From: Argentina anserina
Taxonomy: Eukaryota > Streptophyta > Magnoliopsida > Rosales > Rosaceae
Assembly: GCF_933775445.1 (NCBI RefSeq)
Contig: NC_065877.1
Location: 19,592,001 to 19,656,000 of the forward strand
DNA length: 64,000 bases
Reading direction: 5' to 3'
Shown piece after piece: positions 1-11,779 of the stretch. Every line of letters starts with the position of its first letter. Positions within the stretch are counted from its first letter, which is position 1. The translations under genes and the position numbers were made by a program. The notes beneath the pieces are model-generated. The model was not told where the DNA came from, searched no databases, and worked only from the letters and a program-made list of their open reading frames with translations.

Positions 1-715
1 CATTTTTAGTTTTGAGAAGAACAATCCATGAAAGACGAGTACAATCATCAATAAATAAAACATAATACCGCATCCCAGATACAGTAGGAGCTTTGGAGGG
101 TCCCCAAACATCAAAACGAATTCATTCAAAAGGAAGAATACGTTTGGGAGAAGTACTAGGAGAATACGTAGATCTATGACTTTTTCCCAAAACACACGTC
201 TCACAACGTAAAATGGACTCATCGACACGAATAAACAAAGTAGGCATATATTGTTTCATAACACGAAAAGATGGATGCCCTAAGCGACGATGCCATAACC
301 AAACTTCACTTAGCTTGTCAGAAGTGGAGATTAAAGCGGTCCGAGATTGTGCTCCTGGTTTTGCTCCGGCATACGTCTGATCCAGATGAAACAACCGGCC
401 CCTCAGATACCCCCGACCAACCAACTCCCCGGTGAGAAGATCCTGAAATATCACATACATGGGAAAAAATGTCACATAGCACTTAGCGTCAGTGTTTAAT
501 TGGGGAACAGAGAGCAAATGATGAGATAAAGCGGGTACATATAGCACATTGTGAAGCTCTATGGTGGGAGTAATATGAACTGACCATTAGCATTAGTAAC
601 ATAGGGTACAGGTGGAGTAGACAATACCGTAAAATAAGATTTATCATAAGTCATATGATCAGATGCACCAGAATCAATAATCCATGTATCAAAACCAACT
701 TAGAAATATTCAAAG
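1..715 (-). pseudogene. Copia protease / GAG-pre-integrase / integrase N-part, disrupted
   Basis: Minus strand. A frame from about 700 to 575 encodes DTWIIDSGASDHM, whose DSGA is the retropepsin active site. It then meets a stop beside a run of C. The next frame begins near 580, passes LHNVLYVPALSHHLLSV and covers 122-547 with the GAG-pre-integrase pattern LWHRRLGHPS followed by CETCVLGK, part of the HHCC zinc-binding region. An in-frame TGA at 122-124 ends it. Translation beyond gives IRFDVWGPSKAP, the start of the integrase catalytic core with its first conserved Asp. Canonical elements read all this as one polyprotein, so two frameshifts and one nonsense change are inferred. Confidence 0.85.
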
Positions 716-1724
716 CCATACCAATTTTACCACGACGAGCTATGGATGCGGTAGGTAGAGCGCTTCCCGCTGTATGATGATCATGCCCAACCACACCATA
801 GATATCAGGTTCCCGAACTAACTGAATAGCTGCTTTCGCTTTGGGACGATAATTAGGCCTCTTGGGCCTGAGGTGTGGATACAATTTCCAACTTGTCGGA
901 CGAGTATGGTTAGTATCATGACAATAAGAGCAAGGAGGGCGGGGCAAATTCCCGAAGCCTGGTGGTGGTCCTTGCTGATGAAGAGGAGCTGAAGTGGCTT
1001 GCGGAAGGGGTGGTGCTGGGGATCGAGCATGAATAGTAAGGCTGGAAACTGTGACGGGTGTGGGAAGAAGACTCTCCTGTTGTGAATCATCCTTACGGAT
1101 ATATGTGAAAGCGGTGAGGAGACTAGGAGGGTCGGTCTTTCGGAGCAATTCGCCTTCCGCACTGTTATGATTCGCATCAAGACCTTTCAAGAAATGGTGA
1201 ACTCGTTCAAGCTCCTTCTCCTTTTGGTACCAAACAATATCCTCGTGATTCTTGATCATGCAAGGACGTTTTACATCAATTTCAGCCCAAATATTTTTGA
1301 GTTTTGTGAAATAGTGCGACACTGGTTGTCCATCCTGCTGTATTGCCAAAGCTGTGCACATTAACTCATGAACCTGAATGAAATCAGAGTCATTAGTATA
1401 TAAACCTTCCAATGTCTCCCAGATCGCCTGTGCAGTGTTACATGCCTCCACCAAATCAATGATCTCGTCATTCATAGCTTTCCACAAAACTGACATGACA
1501 AGACCATCATCGTCGTCCCACTTAGTATAGGCAACAATGTCATCAGTACTTGGAGCTTTAGTGATTCCAGTAACATGGCCCATTTTGTGCATGCCTCGAA
1601 GATGAGCTGCCATAATTCGCTTCCATTTACGGAAATTGGTCCCAAAAGAACCGCTATCAGAACTCTTGACAGATACTTCAAATTTAGGAACCATAGAACC
1701 CTCTACTTCATCTCCAGAACCCAT
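651..1724 (-). pseudogene. Copia gag polyprotein (UBN2-type), decayed
   Basis: Minus strand. The frame is open from 1781, but the likely start is the Met at 1724 (MGSGDEVEGSMVPKFE), because the 19 residues before it look like leader. Gag packages element RNA in cytoplasmic particles. Residues of the plant copia gag fold include FRKWKRIMAAHL, AIWETLEGLY and the KLKNIWAEID region. A C-terminal knuckle-like CSYCHDTNH keeps CxxC and His, but the final Cys of the CCHC pattern is Ser. The frame then drifts into the protease region near 705 and ends at a stop at 651. Family assignment is from motifs. Confidence 0.85.
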
Positions 1725-1810
1725 GAAATCGAAATATGAGAAGAAAAAACTGACAAGAATCGGTTGTCGGTGCACTTGCACTGTCGGTGCACCTGCACTG
1801 ACAGAAGAAA

Positions 1811-2115
1811 CTGCAGGAGGACCGGGTCGGGTCGGAAAACCGGGTCGGGCAGACGAACCGGGTCGGATCGGAGATGCGGGTCGGGTTGGCGAACCGAGTC
1901 GGGTTGGAGAACCGGGTCGGGTTGGCGAACCAGGTCGGGTTGTCGAACCGGGTCGGGTTGTCGAACCGGGTCGGGTTGTCGAACCGGGTCGGGTATTTGG
2001 GCCGGGCTGTGGAACTGGGCCGGGCTGTGTGGATGTGGGCCGGGCTGTGTGGATGTGGGTCGGGCTGTGTGGATCTGGGCCGGGTTGTGTGGAACTGGGC
2101 CGGGCTGTGTGGGTG
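1811..2115 (-). repeat. GC-rich minisatellite in the copia leader
   Basis: Two adjoining arrays lie between the primer-binding site and gag. About ten 18-bp units built on CGGGTCGGGTTGGCGAAC fill 1811-1990. About five units of 18-21 bp built on GCCGGGCTGTGTGGATGTGG fill 2000-2115. A two-copy 17-bp repeat (GTCGGTGCACTTGCACT) precedes them at 1767-1803. Both strands stay open through the array, but that follows from the periodic composition and is not taken as coding. Confidence 0.85.
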
Positions 2116-2654
2116 TGGAAATGGGTCGGTTTGAATCGCCGAAAGGAAGAGGATGAGATGGTGATGGCGACGGTGACGAAACCGGAGAGCAGCGGCGACG
2201 TTGGAGAGGATGGCGACGGTGGCGGCAGCGTCGGAGAGCAGCGGCGACGTTGATGGAGCGGCGGTGACGTCAGGCAGCAGTGGAGACAGCTGAGAAGAGC
2301 AGGAACGGCAGCAGCAACGTCGGAGCAGAAACGGCGTCGTCGAGATCGCGTGAGGGCCGGCGGAGGGAAGCAGCGATGTCGACGGGAAAAACCGGAGAGG
2401 AGAGGAAGCGGCGACGTCTTCTGGTCGACAGACGAACACAGCGGAGCCGGACGAACACCGTCGACGACTCGGAGGGCAGCAGCGACCGTGCAGGGGTGGA
2501 AATGACGTGAAAAAACGTCGGAAAGCTACGGTGACGTCGACGTGCAGAGCCGGAGCCGGTTGGAAGAAAAAAGACTGCGGCGGCGATATCGGCGACGTCG
2601 ACTGTGTCGGGAGAAAAAACCCAGAAAAAGCAGAGCAATAACAAAGAAAAAATA

Positions 2655-2667
2655 GGCTCTGATGCCA
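2655..2667 (-). other. Primer-binding site of the copia element
   Basis: The minus strand reads TGGCATCAGAGCC, one change from the TGGTATCAGAGCC complement of the initiator tRNA-Met 3' end used by plant LTR retrotransposons. It lies about one base inside the LTR edge and fixes the element's orientation. Confidence 0.8.
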
Positions 2668-2802
2668 AGAGGAAATTAGACTTGCTTGTTTATATTATTT
2701 CACTATAATCATCTATATATACACATATAAAGTGATCTCCACGACATTCTCCACTACACATTCCACTACCGTGATTCCCTCACCTACTACTCTCCACTCA
2801 CA
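2668..2802 (-). repeat. Short LTR (5' LTR) of the copia element
   Basis: The minus strand begins TGTGAGTGGAGAG at 2802 and runs to the primer-binding site, about 135 bp. A TATA-like TATATATAG lies at about 2715-2723 (minus). The inner edge is uncertain because the sequence beside the primer-binding site does not end in a clear CA. There is no second LTR in the window for comparison. Confidence 0.6.
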
Positions 2803-3176
2803 GTTATAGTCTGTGTGTTTCTCTATTTGTTTTGTGAGTGTGGGGGTGTTTGATTGTCGGGTATTGAAGAGGTATTGCTATGTCGATAGGACATGGATCT
2901 ATGTTATGGGTTTTAATTGTGAAAATTAAATTTTTTTTCTAGGGCACCCTTTTTATTGTTGTGTTTGTCATCATAGAATGGTTATATGTGCAAAGAATGA
3001 TTTTTTTTTTCAAGTTGAGTTGGGTTTTGTTAGAAATTGGAGGTCAGTTTATTTAAGGGAGAAACTGATAGTCTTTCTCTCTCAAGTTTCTTCATTTATG
3101 TGTTGCTCGATATTATAGAGAGTTCCCAAACCATGTATATTACCTAGGTATCCATGCTGAGTTCTCCTATTAAGTG
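2803..3176. other. Unassigned spacer between two retrotransposons
   Basis: AT-rich sequence between the copia LTR and the next LTR. I see no gene, tRNA or clear repeat in it. Confidence 0.5.
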
Positions 3177-3559
3177 TGAAGGTTCGAATAGGCCCTTAAA
3201 ACTTTTTCGTTCAAATTCGCTTTTAGAGATAGCAAAAGTTGGTGCTATCGTGTGTGGCAGAATTACATAAATAAAAAAGTGCATAAATAAACAAATAACA
3301 TTAAGATATTTTTTACTCGCAGAAACTTTGTATCAGGGAGAAAAACTACGTGCCCCTTACTATTGAGGGACAAACATTTCCACTATGTGAAACAACACTT
3401 CATAGAAGATTAATAGCAACCTAGATAGGTGATCGCAATACTATCTTGTCTAGACTCTATCTAGTCTACAACATGTTCTATCTCTCCTAACACTAAGTGT
3501 ATGTTTACATATGAAAAAGTCACTAAACATTCAGCTCCAAACACAGCTAACACTTAGCT

Positions 3560-5981
3560 TGATACGCCCTGAATCCTTTACTATTCCATACGATTTTACT
3601 TTTAGCTTTTTACTCAAATCGAGAGTCGTACTAAGTGTAACGACTCTATAAGTTGACTTTTTGATGCGTACGTTTTTCGAGAAAACATCTTTTACGAAAG
3701 TTGTACAGCTAATCGATACGGGTTCGTAGACACATGGCACGCCCAAATCGGAAATTGTATGAAAAAGTTACGAATAAAAAAGGAAGTGGGATAATTTTAG
3801 AAAATAGTATAAATAGCGTGTTAAATTGAAGAAACTCTGAAAAATTCGAAAATCAGATTTTTCGCGCTACTATTGACTCCCTCTACCCATAAATTTCTCC
3901 AGTGCCAATCTCCGCCGTCCGGCCACCATTCGAACCCGTCACATCATTTCCAGTTGATCCATACTGGTCTCACGCCGTGCCGACCACCATACACGGAGCA
4001 GCAACGCCCGCAAGATCTGGCAGAAGTCAACACAGTCGTGCGGCCTCTTTCCGGAGACTCCGGAACTCGGGATTGCTACTAATCAACATGATCCTTCATT
4101 CTGGGCATGATTCGATCAGAGTTAGGCGATGAATCGAGCTAGATCACGATTTTGAAATCGATGCATTGTTCTGATCTTCCTCTGCGTGTTTCGGCCACTT
4201 CCCGACCGATTTTCTCTCCGGTGCAAGTATGAAATATATTTGGTTTTGTGTGATATACAACTTTCATTTTAGGGATATATGATTTTGGTGAGGTTGGAGA
4301 GTGGTAGCGCGTGGGGCCTACGCGCAGCCACTATGGCGATGCGTGCAAAGGTTTTTGGGGCAGTGAGTTGCTCTATTGAGTAGTGCTCATTGATATGAAC
4401 CCGACGATATATATTTTGACGAATTTGATTATCATTGGAACTGTAGAGAGTATTGGTGGAAGAGAATTACAAAATTAAGATCGTGTATGAATGTGAATCG
4501 TTGTTGATATGTTACTCCTTGACTCAGGACGTCGTACGGACACTTTATTTGACAAGGACCCTTACACCGGGCGCTACTAGCTATATACTATGAGTGTACC
4601 CTCTTTTTTTAAATATTTGCGTGTGGCTTTATTTTCCGGGATCATTGTATGATGGTCATGTGTTAAGGATGTGATTGACTTGATTGATAATGGATATGGT
4701 ATTGTGTGCTTGTGATGAGATTATGATGTTAGTTTCTAAGAAAAGATAAAAGGAGTATGTGGAGAAAGGTTAGTTGATGTGTGATCGTTCAGGTTATGGG
4801 TTATGTGGTTTCAGTTGGTTAGAGTGATTGGCTTGATGGATAGTTGAACTACAAGTGGCTTGATCCATTTCAAAAGGGTACGTAGGCAACCTAACCAAGG
4901 TTTGGGTGCAACCACCTTTATTTTATATTAGATATCATTTCTTTAATGATCTACCTTGGGTTTGAAAACGTAAATTCAAGTTGGGTTGTTACAGTGGTAT
5001 CAACAACGTACTAGAGGAATGGTGTGTTTGGTTCGTGTGGATTAGTGTGTTTGAACATTTAGTTAATTGTTTATGAACATGATGATACTTTTATGATGAT
5101 TTAATATTATGTTTGGGACGGTGACTGTATATCTGTTTACGAGTGAGACTTAGGGTTATGTTGTGGAACTTGTGTCGGATCCTTTGAGGTGAATGTATGG
5201 AACTGGAAGAGATGAGATGAACCGGCAGGATGTTGAGACACTAGGAGAGAGGGGGTGAACTAGTGGTCTCTACAGATGACATAACTGGAAGAGTGGGGAT
5301 GAACTGGCAAATTATTGAGACACTATGAGAGAGGGGAGGAACTAGTTGTCTATGCAAATTGTAGAACCGAGAGAGGGGATGAACCGACAGAGCGTAGAGG
5401 AACGGAAAAGAGGGGATGAACTGACAACGATATTGATGTTACCGAGTCGCTAAAAGAGAGGGGGTGTACTAGTGGACTCCTGATAGAGATATAGAAAGGA
5501 GAGGACATGTGACTCGTCGAGTGTTGTGTTGTCTTGTGTTTGCTTTCCGAGTGGACATTGTTTTAAATATAAATTCACACAATTCGATGTTTGTAGAATG
5601 TTGATTATTTTTCTTGTGCGATCATGTAGTGTGTTGTATGACTGTTATTGACCCCGTTTTCTTAGTGGGTTGGGCAGTTGTGGTTTAAGACGAGCTACGA
5701 GCTTCAGGGGTCCAATGATATTAAGTAACAAATGTGGCATACTTTGCCATGTATTTTGAATTATATTTATGATTTGTGATTGTGGAGTTTGAGAAATTAT
5801 GGGAAGCACGGAAGCTTCGCGAGTTGAGTTGATCTGGAGATTGTAAAAGTGTTGTTTTTCGTGCAAAAAGAGTTGGCTACATTCAAGGGAGACTGCCGAA
5901 ATTTTTGGTATATCTCATTTTACAGTAGTCTCCGCACGATCTGCCTCAATAGTAGGGTAAATTTTGGGGTGGGTCGTGTCA
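3560..5981 (+). mobile_element. Gypsy-type solo LTR, 2,422 bp, TSD TAGCT
   Basis: The segment begins TGATACGCCC and ends GGGTCGTGTCA (TG...CA) and is flanked by TAGCT at 3555-3559 and 5982-5986. The sister LTR carries the empty site at 16246-16250, with a single TAGCT and continuous flanks. The left end resembles the LTR start at 22641: both have GAGTCGT, AGTTGACTTTT and GTTCGTAGACA in order. No coding domain is present, so a solo LTR left by LTR-LTR recombination is the simplest reading. A TGTTACA followed by TGGTATCA near 4988-5003 mimics an LTR end plus primer-binding site, but nothing else supports a boundary there. Confidence 0.85.
5190..5510 (+). repeat. Dispersed 'GAGAGGGGATGAAC' internal repeats
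   Basis: At least six imperfect copies of a ~25-30 bp phrase containing GAGAGGGGATGAACT, usually after GACACTA, are spaced 40-90 bp apart inside the solo LTR. The same phrases recur in the same order at 21925-22440, showing that the two regions come from one gypsy-type family. Confidence 0.7.
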
Positions 5982-7556
5982 TAGCTGGTTCACAATAAGC
6001 ATTTCAACACATCTCATAAGATTACAACCCCTGAGGGATAACTAACCACGTTACTATCCTATCTCGACTCACTTAGTTTAAGAACTCAGCTCTTTTGTCT
6101 CAAAGTGTTTACTCACACATATATATCAGAAGCTTCAATCTTGAATTCAGCTGCACCTCAGCTGATTCAATTGGGAAAACTTCCGGGGTTGCTTGCACTA
6201 CCTACACCACACAAAGTATGCAAGTGCAAATGATATGGGTTTATGCAAAGAAGGTTTTGTGTCCAGCTCCAAGATTTATAATCACAAGAAAGACTTAGAG
6301 CAACAATGAACAAAGCAAGGGAACTAAGTCCCTGTGAAAGAAAAATGCAATACTACATTTTTAACAACCTAGACAACCACATTGGAAAGAGAGCATGACT
6401 CTCTATTTATAGGCAAAGATGAGGCTCCATAGAAGCCCATGAAAATGGGTGATCAAATCAGCTTGGCCAACCAATTTGTAAGTATACAATGCACCCAAAG
6501 AAACTACCCAAAAGTCACGGTTTAAAACCAATTGGCTTTTACCATGTGCCCATAAGGAGTACTCACCATAAAATATGGGGCCAAAATGCTGGAGATTACA
6601 AAATACAATAACTAGGAAAATATTGGATTTTCAACAGGAGAAGGAGGTCGAATAATACACACTGCATAGTGGTCAAAGAGATATTTCAGCCAAATATTTA
6701 AAGTACAAAGAGATTTAAAAATCCAAAAAAAATCTACACAGGATTTGATGTAGAACATGAATTCGGTGCGGGAACACATATCCTCGTATTGAGGTATAGT
6801 TGTGATGGTACAACCAATACAGATTTGAACAGAAGTGAAAGGTCAAAGAAACCAGTAACTTTTATTACCCAAAGAATAATAAGATGAGCCTTCTAAAAAC
6901 TCGATGGGTAATAAGACAATAAAAGGAATATCTCAGTAACCAAAAGAAAAATCTTGTCATAGACAAGATTTCATATAATAGGGTAATGCCATCTCAAATA
7001 TAAATAAATGATGATAAAGGGAAAGTCAAAGTAACAAAGAGAAGAGAAAATCTTGTCTGACAACATTCCATAAAATAAGGAAATGTTATCTCAAATCATG
7101 ATAAATGAAAAGTCAAAAAGTGATCATGATTGAGTTGCAACAAGCAACCACAAAATTAGTATCGATGCATGTTTGAGGAAAATAGAAAAATATTTTGACT
7201 TCAACTTGGGAACATAGATCCACAAATTATGAAATACATGTGACACGCATGGAATACTATTAGTTAACAATCAATAAGGTGGAAATAATGAACCAACCTA
7301 TGGGTAATTGAGTTGTGCTAAATATGAAAAAAAAAAGTGGTTTCAGTAGAGGAACCTAAACAAGCAAGTTGTGGCACACAACTCAATACATTAAGTTGAA
7401 TTTGAAATACCAAGAAACAACCAGGATAGAAACCAAGTTTGCCATCTTGTATGAGGAAACATTAAATGCATATGCATGTTTTTACCTTGGGCCATGATAC
7501 TTAAATGAAAGTTGTGTTTTATCCTTAAGAAAGATTGCCAATAAACTTGTGCTTAT

Positions 7557-7573
7557 AATCTCCCCCTTTGGCA
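7557..7573 (-). other. Polypurine tract of the large copia-like element
   Basis: The minus strand reads TGCCAAAGGGGGAGATT directly before the LTR. This matches the polypurine tract seen in SIRE/Maximus-type plant copia elements and marks the 3' end of the interior. Confidence 0.8.
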
Positions 7574-9571
7574 CTCTTTGACAAAACATAACTTAGCATG
7601 CACATCAAACTCATTAAGAACAAGTGAAGAATCACAGAAATAGTTATAGTCTATATTTTGATCATAAGACCACAAACAAGAGATATTATATAATCATGAT
7701 CATAAGACCACAAACAAGACCCATAATATTCTCCCCTTTTTGTTAGGTAGTGACAAAGGAAATCAGAGCACAGAGGTTCAACGACAGCGCAACCACTAAA
7801 GAAGTAGCTGAGAATGAAAAGTAGAATCAAAGAATAAGCACTTTTATCCTCACCAACAGACTAGGCATTAACCACCACCAAAAATGTGTAACAACATAGA
7901 TAATGGTATAAGGTCAATATATATCTATAAACAAAGACAACAGTAATAAACACAATATGAGCATCACGATAAACAAAACGAGAATGAGATGCGACATTAA
8001 TCATGAGTACACCAAGAGTTCATGTCGAGGGATGCAACTAAAACATTGGATTCTTAAGAAGATATCTCTTTGGAAATGAGAGTAGGGCTCTGAGAGGGTG
8101 TGATGTCATAATCAACCCGATTGGCCCTGGCCTTGAAGGGAAGCGAGGCAACCAAAACATCAAAGACGTGTGAAAGCTTGAGTGAAATATCTTGTTTCTC
8201 TTGATATTATGTCATACCAGAGTAAGAGGAACCAAGTCATAGGAGAAGGCTCCAAAGACATACTAGAGATAGTTTGCTCAACATGATTGTCTGCTTCTTC
8301 GTCTCAAATCCTAAAACTCATCAGAGGATGGAATAGATCTCTGCAATCCTTGATGACATTTGTTTGAAGGGACCATCATTCCTTTCAATGAGAAGAAAAT
8401 AGATTGACCAGATCTCATAGATGAGAGAGTGGTATAGTGAAAAACAACATGTAAAGGCAAAGATACCAACATGATTTGTTGTTACAGAGAACTTTGTGAA
8501 CTACAAACTCACTCACACAAAACCGGCTACTTAATCTCAACTCGGTGAGCAAGCTTGTTACCTCTTGTATCACATAGAGACAACCCATTCTTCATGGAAC
8601 CAACACAAAACATAGAAACAGATGTACCAAAAGTACTCATACACCAAGAAATACATTTTTAAAACCTTTTGACAACCTTAATTTTAAAGAAATTTGATGA
8701 ATGTATGCAACATAGAAATTTCAATTTCTTCCCCTAAGAACATGTCTAGGAAATAAAGAGCTTTTTGTACAAATATAAGAACAAAAATACAAATAAGGAG
8801 AAAAATAACTAGTCACACAACCCTGAGATATAATTACTTTTCTCATCCCTTGAACTTGTAGGTACTCAAAGCATAGACACACAAAGTAAAACACCTTAAT
8901 TCAAAAACTCGTTAAAAACACTGATTAGAACAGCATGCAAGTGTGACAGATTGTAAGCATAGACATGTTCCTTTCTCACAAATACAATTAACAGAGTGTA
9001 AAGTGTAAAGTGTGTAGAATAAATCATGGAATTTATATGACCAAATACTTAAGTGAGATGAGATTTCCAGTATCATGATAACAAAGACCACTACCATTCT
9101 TATATCACCAAAACCTAGTCACATCCTTATGGCTACATACAAAGAATAAACTTGAGGCACCATGGGCCTTCTTTTTGTTTTGAGCCAAACTAGTCATTCG
9201 TCCTCATAGGGTTGATATAATGTTTTTTCATGAATGATCAAGTATGATCTCACAACCCCATCGAAGGATCGAATATAGTCCAGGAATCCTGATTAGCCTA
9301 TGTCGCGGACATGTCATCAATGACTCCCAAGTCAGATGACTCTAGGGCATTAAGCATAAGAAAGATGCTCCAAGGATAAGACATCCAGACATTAAGGTCA
9401 TAAAGCGGCAATTTTATTCATTAAGTGATATGACAGAAAAATAACATCCATCGAGGTGACCAAGGCATTAATATTTCTGCTCACCCCTGGTACATTGTGT
9501 GACCAAGACATGATTACTCAGAATATCCTAGCTAAAGAGATTATAACACGCAAACATACCACCGGGGTGAC
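7574..9571 (-). other. Non-coding or decayed interior of the large element, left part
   Basis: AT-rich sequence without a long open frame on either strand. I could not recognise integrase, reverse transcriptase or RNase H motifs. Imperfect phrases around GTGACCAAG(A/G)CAT at about 9455-9510 recur after the solo LTR at 11805-11830, a short local repeat. Confidence 0.5.
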
Positions 9572-9576
9572 CAAAC

Positions 9577-11774
9577 TGTCACGTCCCCAAATCCGAGACC
9601 ACTATTATATGGAAATATGGTTTCTGAATTAGAGGTGTGACCTTAAAACCAATAAAATTTCCTCAATAAAACTGACAGAAATATATATCTGAATAATATT
9701 TTTATTAGGAAACAAAATCAGAGTTATTTTATAATACAACGGATTTAGAAATATTGAAAATTATCGAAGATACATGAGTCTCGCATTTATTGTCTTGAAA
9801 TAATATGTGAAGAAAAACCATCATTTTATTTAGTAGATTCATCATATTCCCCAAACATCTACTCATTATCTGAAAATAAGATTGTGTAGTATCATGAGTA
9901 ACACAAACCCAGTAAGTACATAATAAAATCTTATAATAATTTGGCTAATGAGAAATTCAAATATGAATAACCAAGTAAAATGTACCAAGAACCAGGTGTA
10001 TTTGGTAACACGAATTCTTACTTATGCATATAGATATACATATCAGCATTAATATATTCAATTAATTGTGTGAATTTTCAATAAAAATGGTAATTAATCA
10101 CAAAATCACATGTTAGGATTCACGTTTACCCAAAACACGGGTAAGCCTCAGCATACTGAGGTCAACACCAAAGTATGTATACTCAATGTCAATTCTCCTA
10201 TGAGTATAATAGTGCACTATCTGTAGGGACTAGGGCCCAAGGCTAACTCACAAAGTACAAAACAATTTTACCATCAATTCACTTAAGCATGGGGTAGTAC
10301 TAATCACCCGGCTTCAGGCCTCCAACTGAATAACCTCAATAGAATATCACAAAGTTTAGTATTTAATACAATATTTAAATACTAAAAAATATATATAATC
10401 TTGCACTAAGATATAAATACTTATGAATAACTGAATGTATGCATGAAATAACCAAGTTAATAAACTTGAAAGTAAATGTACAAATAAAGTAAATGTACTT
10501 TAAATTAAAAGCAATTAGATAATATTAGTTAGTAGTCAAAGGATTAGTAGTCATTTCTTCCATAATAAGGAAAGTCTTTGTCCAAAGTAGCAATCGTCCT
10601 TCAAATAATAGTGTCAAAGTCCGTCAACTTTCCGTATCGATAACTCAATCAATAAATGTCCAAATTAGGCAAGTGAGGAGTCTATGTTCAAGTATTTTTC
10701 GTAAGAAATCTAATAAAATAAGTCATATAGTCCAGTTCAAAGTAATAGAGTCAAAAAGAGTTCAAACACAGTAGTAGTGTAGAAACCGATCATCAAGTTA
10801 TCATCTTAGATGTCTACATATTATACTTGTAACACAATTCTATCATTTCTTCTGAAACTTTCTAGATTAAAAGTAGAGGTCTTATAGTTTAATTTTATAT
10901 AAAGTTTGTAGAAAATGATTAATAAATGAGTGAGATATAAGTTTTTAAATTTGTAAGTGCTACAAAAGATTTTCAGCGAGTTTATTAACTCTAACTTTGA
11001 TTAGCCATAACTTCTCCATTTCTAAATATTTTTGAGTGATTCAAAAGCCTAAATTGAAGCATTTTTCATGCGAAATTTAATGTTATTGTTACCTTGGACA
11101 AACTCATATGTTATAAAATACGAAAATATAACTCTTACCAAAACACAGTTTTTTCTATTTTGGCCTTAGCTATGCACTTTGATAAATCTTAAAGATAAAC
11201 GATTATAAGGATGTAAGATGTACTTACCTTGAAGTTTCAGGGGTGAGAAGAATAGTGTGATTCTAGCTAGTTAATATTGAGTGATAGTCTAACTAGTTAG
11301 TATGGTTGTTGACAAAGAAACAAATAGTGTGATGGGATAAAACATAAAAATAAATCAGTTAGGTTTAAAACATATTGACATAAGGATTATATATATATAT
11401 ATATATATCTGTGTGTGTAGATATTACAAACATATTTATATATGTTATTCTAAAAAGAAAGAAATTTAGTATATTCATTTCATAAGGTTTTCAATATATT
11501 TGCACTATCTAACACTAATATAATGCATACAAGATAAGACTATTAGTATTAGTCTTAAACTCGATTACAAAATATCGAGTATACACAAGAATATGAGCTA
11601 ACGTATTCAAATCGTGGTCTAATACTTACAAAAAGAAATTTTCTATCTTTGAAAGTATGAACCTTAGCATCATTGGTTTCTAAGGAGAAATATTAGAAAG
11701 AAAAATTGAATTAATTCTAAGTTTACATAACCTTAGAGTACTAAATAGTAAATACTAAAGTTTGGGGTATTACA
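9577..11774 (-). mobile_element. Second gypsy-type solo LTR, 2,198 bp, TSD CAAAC
   Basis: Flanked by CAAAC at 9572-9576 and 11775-11779. On the minus strand it starts TGTAATACCCCAAAC and ends GGGGACGTGACA, the TG...CA form of plant Ty3/gypsy LTRs. It contains no coding domain. An (AT)n tract lies at about 11388-11408. It is a different LTR sequence from 3560-5981 and stands in the opposite orientation. Confidence 0.85.
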
Positions 11775-11779
11775 CAAAC

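Larger units (their letters stand above)
1..2802 (-). mobile_element. Ty1/copia LTR retrotransposon, 5' part, truncated by window edge
   Basis: In minus-strand order the window shows a short LTR (about 2668-2802), a primer-binding site (2655-2667), a long GC-rich leader with minisatellites, gag, an aspartic protease motif, a GAG-pre-integrase domain and the first part of the integrase core, which runs off the left edge. This is the Ty1/copia order, with integrase before reverse transcriptase. The frame is broken by at least two frameshifts and two stops, so this copy is not autonomous. The second LTR and the target-site duplication lie outside the window. Confidence 0.9.
3177..7556 (-). repeat. 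3' LTR of the large copia-like element, interrupted by a solo LTR
   Basis: On the plus strand the LTR starts TGAAGGTTCGAATAGG and ends just before the polypurine tract at 7557. The segments 3177-3559 and 5987-7032 match 15859-16250 and 16251-17316 over their whole length with scattered changes. The stretch 7033-7556 is the part missing from the other LTR. Without the 2,427-bp insertion and duplication the LTR is about 1,953 bp. Confidence 0.85.

Noticed and set aside
1636..2253. Long Gly/Arg/Pro-rich open frames on both strands
   Set aside because: They come from the GC-rich minisatellite in the copia leader; the periodic composition keeps several frames open at once.
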